Positions 6,202 to 6,809 of a stretch of DNA of 6,809 bases are shown here, in pieces. The stretch is from Bacteriovoracales bacterium (GTDB taxonomy: Bacteria; Bdellovibrionota; Bacteriovoracia; Bacteriovoracales; Bacteriovoracaceae): the NCBI GenBank assembly GCA_007117175.1, contig SKGZ01000024.1, forward strand, positions 1 to 6,809, written 5' to 3'. The notes beneath the pieces were generated by a model. The model made no database searches and was not told the DNA's origin. It saw only the letters and a list, made by a program, of their open reading frames with translations. Each line of letters opens with the position of its first letter. Positions within the stretch are counted from its first letter, which is position 1. The position numbers and the translations under genes were made by a program.

Positions 6202-6232
6202 ATTGTAGCAAAGAACTAAATTGTAGAAGCAA
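6202..6232 (-). promoter_or_regulatory. Predicted promoter with extended -10 for the exported Cys/Gly-rich gene
   Basis: On the minus strand, TGCTACAAT (6202-6210) is an extended -10 box, matching TGnTATAAT with one mismatch. TTGCTT (6227-6232) is a possible -35, but with a long 19-base spacer. The predicted transcript start near 6195 would give a leader of about 75 bases. This supports transcription independent of the upstream DUF507-like gene, whose stop is at 6262-6264. The rest of the 142-base intergenic region shows no terminator with a T-run. Confidence 0.45.
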
Positions 6233-6261
6233 GGAGGAAAAAGATACCCTAAAAGGTTAAG

Positions 6262-6708
6262 TTATTGATTTTTCTTGGGAGAAAAGCGTTTCACCCGAGA
6301 AACAATGAAATCTATTAATTCATGATCGGTGGCATAAACCTCATCGATAGCATCATGATTGAGTAGAAAATCCTTAATTCGCAAGGCTACATCGTGCAAT
6401 GACTCAGTCAGGTATAGCCCCGCTAAATGCTCACCACTAAAGGACTTAATAATTTCCTTGCGGGCATGGTTAAACATTTCAGTTTCAGTGATATCTCCAG
6501 GGATATCCTCACCAAACTTCTCATGAACCTCTTCAATGGCCTGCTCTTTCACGTCCTCATCGGTGGCAAAGCTCACACCCAATTCAGTGGCAAGAGCCTC
6601 AATCAACACTTCTCGCTTATCAATGGCAAACTCCGCAATCTCAGCCTCTTGCAAATGGCTTAGCAAAAAACTGGCCAAAGCTCTCAAAGTTTCAAAATCT
6701 GTTCTCAT
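6262..6708 (-). CDS. DUF507-like protein, 148 aa, function unknown
   Basis: Acidic, all-helical cytoplasmic protein without signal peptide, membrane segment or cysteine. Residues about 8-95 follow the DUF507 pattern as I know it: a helix like ASFLLSHLQEAEIAEF, a helix starting KREVLIEALATEL, an acidic helix DEDVKEQAIEEVHEKFG, then a mid-length linker and a helix ETEMFNHARKEIIKSF. Residues about 100-143 (LHDVALRIKDFLLNHDAIDE, then HELIDFIVSRVKRF) look like a second copy of the first two helices, so the protein may be a one-and-a-half-unit relative of the longer, duplicated DUF507 proteins. DUF507 occurs mainly in former Deltaproteobacteria, Epsilonproteobacteria and Aquificae and has no established function. 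The start is supported by AAGGTGAT ending six bases before ATG and by an upstream promoter. Family assignment is by pattern and needs a profile search. Confidence 0.75.
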   Translation of the reverse strand: MRTDFETLRALASFLLSHLQEAEIAEFAIDKREVLIEALATELGVSFATDEDVKEQAIEEVHEKFGEDIPGDITETEMFNHARKEIIKSFSGEHLAGLYLTESLHDVALRIKDFLLNHDAIDEVYATDHELIDFIVSRVKRFSPKKNQ

Positions 6709-6752
6709 GGTTATATCACCTTATGGCGTCTCAATTTTCAATGTTTAATGGC

Positions 6753-6781
6753 AGTGTATCCAAAGAAAGAAAAGACCTCAA
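6753..6781 (-). promoter_or_regulatory. Predicted sigma70-type promoter of the DUF507-like gene
   Basis: On the minus strand TTGAGG (6776-6781) and TACACT (6753-6758) are separated by exactly 17 bases, each matching the -35 and -10 consensus at four of six positions, including TTGA. Transcription would start near 6746, giving a leader of about 37 bases with the AAGGTGAT ribosome site just before the ATG at 6708. Bases 6782-6809 are AT-rich with no further feature seen. Confidence 0.55.
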
Positions 6782-6809
6782 GTTAAAATTACTAAAAATA
6801 ACAATTAAT

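Noticed and set aside
6231..6237. Perfect AAGGAGG on the plus strand as ribosome site of an unlisted small gene
   Set aside because: No ATG, GTG or TTG start lies at suitable spacing; what follows is AT-rich intergenic sequence and the 3' end of the opposing gene.
6427..6748. Plus-strand frames opposite the DUF507-like gene
   Set aside because: They are shadows of a minus-strand gene that has a good ribosome site and promoter; no domain resemblance.

Overview
The window is AT-rich chromosomal sequence from a Gram-negative-type bacterium. The combination of genes best fits the Bdellovibrionota (for example Bacteriovorax/Halobacteriovorax relatives) or a neighbouring former-deltaproteobacterial lineage. 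The evidence is a DUF507-like protein, a periplasmic SpoIID-type protein paired with an AmiC-like amidase in an apparent non-sporulator, several exported proteins of unknown function, and a zinc-ribbon/Tudor-like protein. This placement is inferred from gene content and protein style; there is no rRNA or marker gene to prove it. I see no mobile element, CRISPR array, tRNA or rRNA. There is no gene-free stretch over 300 bases.

Layout. (1) 2-1689, plus strand: the 3' part of a SpoIID/LytB-type gene is translationally coupled by a 1-base TGATG overlap to an N-acetylmuramoyl-L-alanine amidase gene. The unit ends in a strong rho-independent terminator built into the last codons of the amidase gene. 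(2) 1711-4044, minus strand: uvrC, then 117 bases downstream a small lipoprotein gene of unknown function. (3) 4044-4110: a compact divergent promoter region with a 12-base palindrome that supplies a TATAAT on each strand, shared by uvrC (minus) and a zinc-ribbon plus UvrD-type Tudor-like gene (plus). (4) 4527-6119, minus: a large exported protein with a Cys/Arg-rich N-terminal part and a Gly/Met/Gln-rich C-terminal part, convergent with the zinc-ribbon gene and only 3 bases from it. (5) 6262-6708, minus: a DUF507-like gene with a recognisable promoter near the window edge.

Functional reading. The SpoIID/amidase pair makes biochemical sense: the amidase strips stem peptides from peptidoglycan, and SpoIID-type lytic transglycosylases prefer denuded glycan. 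The pair parallels LytB/LytC of Bacillus, and in a predator it could act on self or prey wall. UvrC is the dual-incision nuclease of nucleotide excision repair. It keeps both nuclease centres and the cysteine cluster but ends before the usual C-terminal helix-hairpin-helix domain. Its divergent neighbour carries a Tudor-like fold resembling the C-terminal domain of UvrD/PcrA, the helicase partner in the same pathway, so a link to repair or to RNA polymerase is a reasonable hypothesis. No complete new defence or mobile system is visible. The most unusual items are the tail-less UvrC, the zinc-ribbon/Tudor neighbour, and the exported protein with repeated C-x-G-x-[ND]-C motifs.
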